From: Treponema sp.
GTDB lineage: Bacteria; Spirochaetota; Spirochaetia; Treponematales; Treponemataceae
NCBI GenBank assembly: GCA_016293645.1
Contig: JAEDDW010000042.1
Coordinates: 1 to 15,252 of the forward strand
Direction of reading: 5' to 3'
DNA: 15,252 bases
The translations under genes and the position numbers were made by a program. The notes below the pieces were generated by a model, which saw only the letters and a list, made by a program, of their open reading frames with translations, ran no database searches and was not told the origin of the DNA. Shown in pieces: positions 13,654 to 15,252 of this stretch (its first letter is position 1; every line of letters begins with the position of its first letter).

Positions 13654-15252
13654 TTATTTTACAACAACTTTCTTGAGCTTCCAGATGTCCTTTACGTAAT
13701 CTTCGATTGTGCGGTCAGAAGAGAACTTGCCTGAGTTGGCGATGTTGAGGAGACACTTGCGTGCCCATGTCTTCTGGTCTGCATATTCCTGGGCAATCTT
13801 TTCCTGAGCCTGGCAGTAAGAATCAAAGTCTGCAAGGAGGAAGAATACATCGGCAGGCTGTCCTTCAACACCATAGACGATTGAGTCATGGATTTCCTTG
13901 AAGAGCATTCCGCTTGGATCATATGTTCCGTCGATGAGCTGGTTAACAACCTTTGCAAGCTGAGGATTGCGATCAAGGTACTTCTGCGGGTTGTAAGAAT
14001 GTTCGCTCTTCATCTTGATGATTTCATCAGCCTTAAGACCAAAGATGAATGCGTTTTCTTCACCAGCTTCTTCTACGATTTCAATGTTTGCACCGTCGAG
14101 TGTACCGATTGTAAGGGCACCGTTCATCATGAACTTCATGTTTGAAGTACCGGATGCTTCATATCCGGCTGTAGAAATCTGTTCTGAAACGTCAGATGCA
14201 GGAATGATTTTTTCCGCAACCGAAACGCGGTAGTTTTCTACGAATACTACACGGAGCTTGCCGCGTACACGGCGGTCGTTATTAACGCGGTCTGCAACTG
14301 CATTGATCAACTTGATGATAGCCTTTGCGCGGCGGTAACCGGAAGCAGCCTTTGCACCAAAGATGTATGTGTGTGCAGGAGGGTTGTAGTTTGGATCTTC
14401 AACGATTCTGTTGTATTCATACATGATGTGGAGCACGTTGAGAAGCTGTCTCTTGTATTCGTGGAGACGCTTGACCTGTGTATCAAAGATGCTTTCTGGA
14501 TCAAGGAATTCGTTCTGTGTGTGCTTGAGGTATTCAGCAAGCTTTTCCTTGTTGTGGCGCTTGATTTCAATGAGTTCGTTGATGGAAGCTTCATCGTCGA
14601 CAAACTTTTCAAGGCCCTTGAGCTGGTCAAGTTCCTTTACCCAGCCGTCACCGATTCTCTTTGTAATGAATGCTGCAAGTTCCGGGTTTGAAGAAAGGAG
14701 CCAGCGGCGCTGTGTAACACCGTTTGTCTTGTTGTTGAACTTTTCCGGATACAATGTGTACCAGTTCTTGAGTTCCTGTGTCTTGAGGAGTTCTGTATGG
14801 AGGGCTGCAACACCGTTTACAGAGAAACCTGCGTGGATTGCAAGCCATGCCATGTAAACCTTTCCGTCATGGATGATTGCCATGTGGTTCTGGTTGTAGT
14901 AGTCCTCAGGGAACTTATGGCGAAGTTCAATTACGAGGCGGCGATTGATTTCTTCGATGATCTGGTAAACACGTGGAAGAAGTCTCTGGAATACATCGAT
15001 AGGCCACTTTTCAAGAGCTTCAGCAAGAATTGTGTGGTTAGTGTATGCGAATGTCTTTGTAACAACATTCCATGCATCGTCCCAGCCCACATTGTATTCG
15101 TCAAGGAGAATGCGCATGAGTTCAGGAATAGCAACAACAGGATGTGTGTCGTTGAGCTGTATTACGTGGTACTCGTGGAACTTGGAGAAGTCAGTTCCAA
15201 CAGTATTTACATAGTGGTGAACAAGGTCCTGAAGGGAAGCACTTGAGAAGAA
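13654..15252 (-). CDS. glgP: Glycogen/alpha-glucan phosphorylase, C-terminal part (partial, start outside window)
   Basis: Cleaves alpha-1,4-glucans with phosphate to give glucose-1-phosphate; PLP-dependent, cytoplasmic. The frame is open from the window edge, giving 532 residues plus TAA stop out of about 820 usual. Visible motifs: HVIQLNDTHPVVAIPELMR at the upstream end, HTILAEALEKWP, FNNKTNGVTQRRWL, VKRLHEYKRQLLN, VFVENYRVSVAEKIIPASDVSEQIS, and the PLP site EASGTSNMKFMMNGALTIG with the cofactor lysine encoded at 14134-14136. The first ATG inside the window (15115-15117) is internal, since conserved sequence continues upstream without a stop. No break or frameshift is seen. The protein could act on glycogen or maltodextrin; sequence alone does not separate GlgP from MalP. 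Confidence 0.96.
   Translation of the reverse strand, partial: FFSSASLQDLVHHYVNTVGTDFSKFHEYHVIQLNDTHPVVAIPELMRILLDEYNVGWDDAWNVVTKTFAYTNHTILAEALEKWPIDVFQRLLPRVYQIIEEINRRLVIELRHKFPEDYYNQNHMAIIHDGKVYMAWLAIHAGFSVNGVAALHTELLKTQELKNWYTLYPEKFNNKTNGVTQRRWLLSSNPELAAFITKRIGDGWVKELDQLKGLEKFVDDEASINELIEIKRHNKEKLAEYLKHTQNEFLDPESIFDTQVKRLHEYKRQLLNVLHIMYEYNRIVEDPNYNPPAHTYIFGAKAASGYRRAKAIIKLINAVADRVNNDRRVRGKLRVVFVENYRVSVAEKIIPASDVSEQISTAGYEASGTSNMKFMMNGALTIGTLDGANIEIVEEAGEENAFIFGLKADEIIKMKSEHSYNPQKYLDRNPQLAKVVNQLIDGTYDPSGMLFKEIHDSIVYGVEGQPADVFFLLADFDSYCQAQEKIAQEYADQKTWARKCLLNIANSGKFSSDRTIEDYVKDIWKLKKVVVK

Overview
The window looks like a spirochaete chromosome, most likely a saccharolytic, gut- or rumen-type Treponema. 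This is judged from protein content: a class I (archaeal-type) lysyl-tRNA synthetase, a spirochaete-like set of Rsb-type phosphatase and STAS genes beside grpE-dnaK-dnaJ, and sugar-use genes (araA, glgP). No species can be fixed from the sequence alone. I see no rRNA, tRNA, CRISPR array, transposase or phage gene; this is a chromosomal backbone region.

Layout. Bases 1-710 (+) hold the C-terminal half of L-arabinose isomerase. It ends at a shared stem-loop terminator facing the class I lysyl-tRNA synthetase (811-2439, -). Next, all on the minus strand, comes a tight four-gene operon read from 7310 down to 2533: an intact membrane RsbU/SpoIIE-type phosphatase, a larger multi-spanning paralogue whose catalytic motifs are degenerate, a STAS anti-sigma-factor antagonist, and a VanY-type D,D-carboxypeptidase lipoprotein whose start overlaps the STAS stop by 8 nt. 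A terminator follows vanY. Upstream of the operon, a 355-bp gene-free stretch holds an extended -10 promoter, a 10-bp inverted repeat around it, and a 129-bp near-palindromic element. Then grpE, dnaK and dnaJ (minus strand, read from 11571 to 7666) form the HSP70 chaperone system, with a separate promoter for dnaK and no visible CIRCE operator. A small Sm_multidrug_ex-type membrane protein (11726-12193, -) and a two-domain SGNH hydrolase (12278-13405, +) diverge from a shared promoter region. The window ends with the C-terminal two thirds of glycogen phosphorylase (13654 to beyond 15252, -). Between these last two genes lie a second symmetrical palindromic element (143 bp) and a long bidirectional terminator.

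How the genes work together. GrpE, DnaK and DnaJ form one folding machine. The phosphatase/phosphatase-like/STAS trio has the parts of a partner-switching signalling pathway but lacks the kinase (RsbW type) and sigma factor, which must be elsewhere if they exist. The translational coupling of VanY to STAS suggests that this signalling and a cell-wall trimming enzyme are made together. araA and glgP point to use of plant or storage carbohydrate. The items most worth a second look are the degenerate phosphatase, the two unrelated palindromic intergenic elements, the inverted repeat around the rsbU promoter, and the dnaK leader with its 14-bp tandem repeat.
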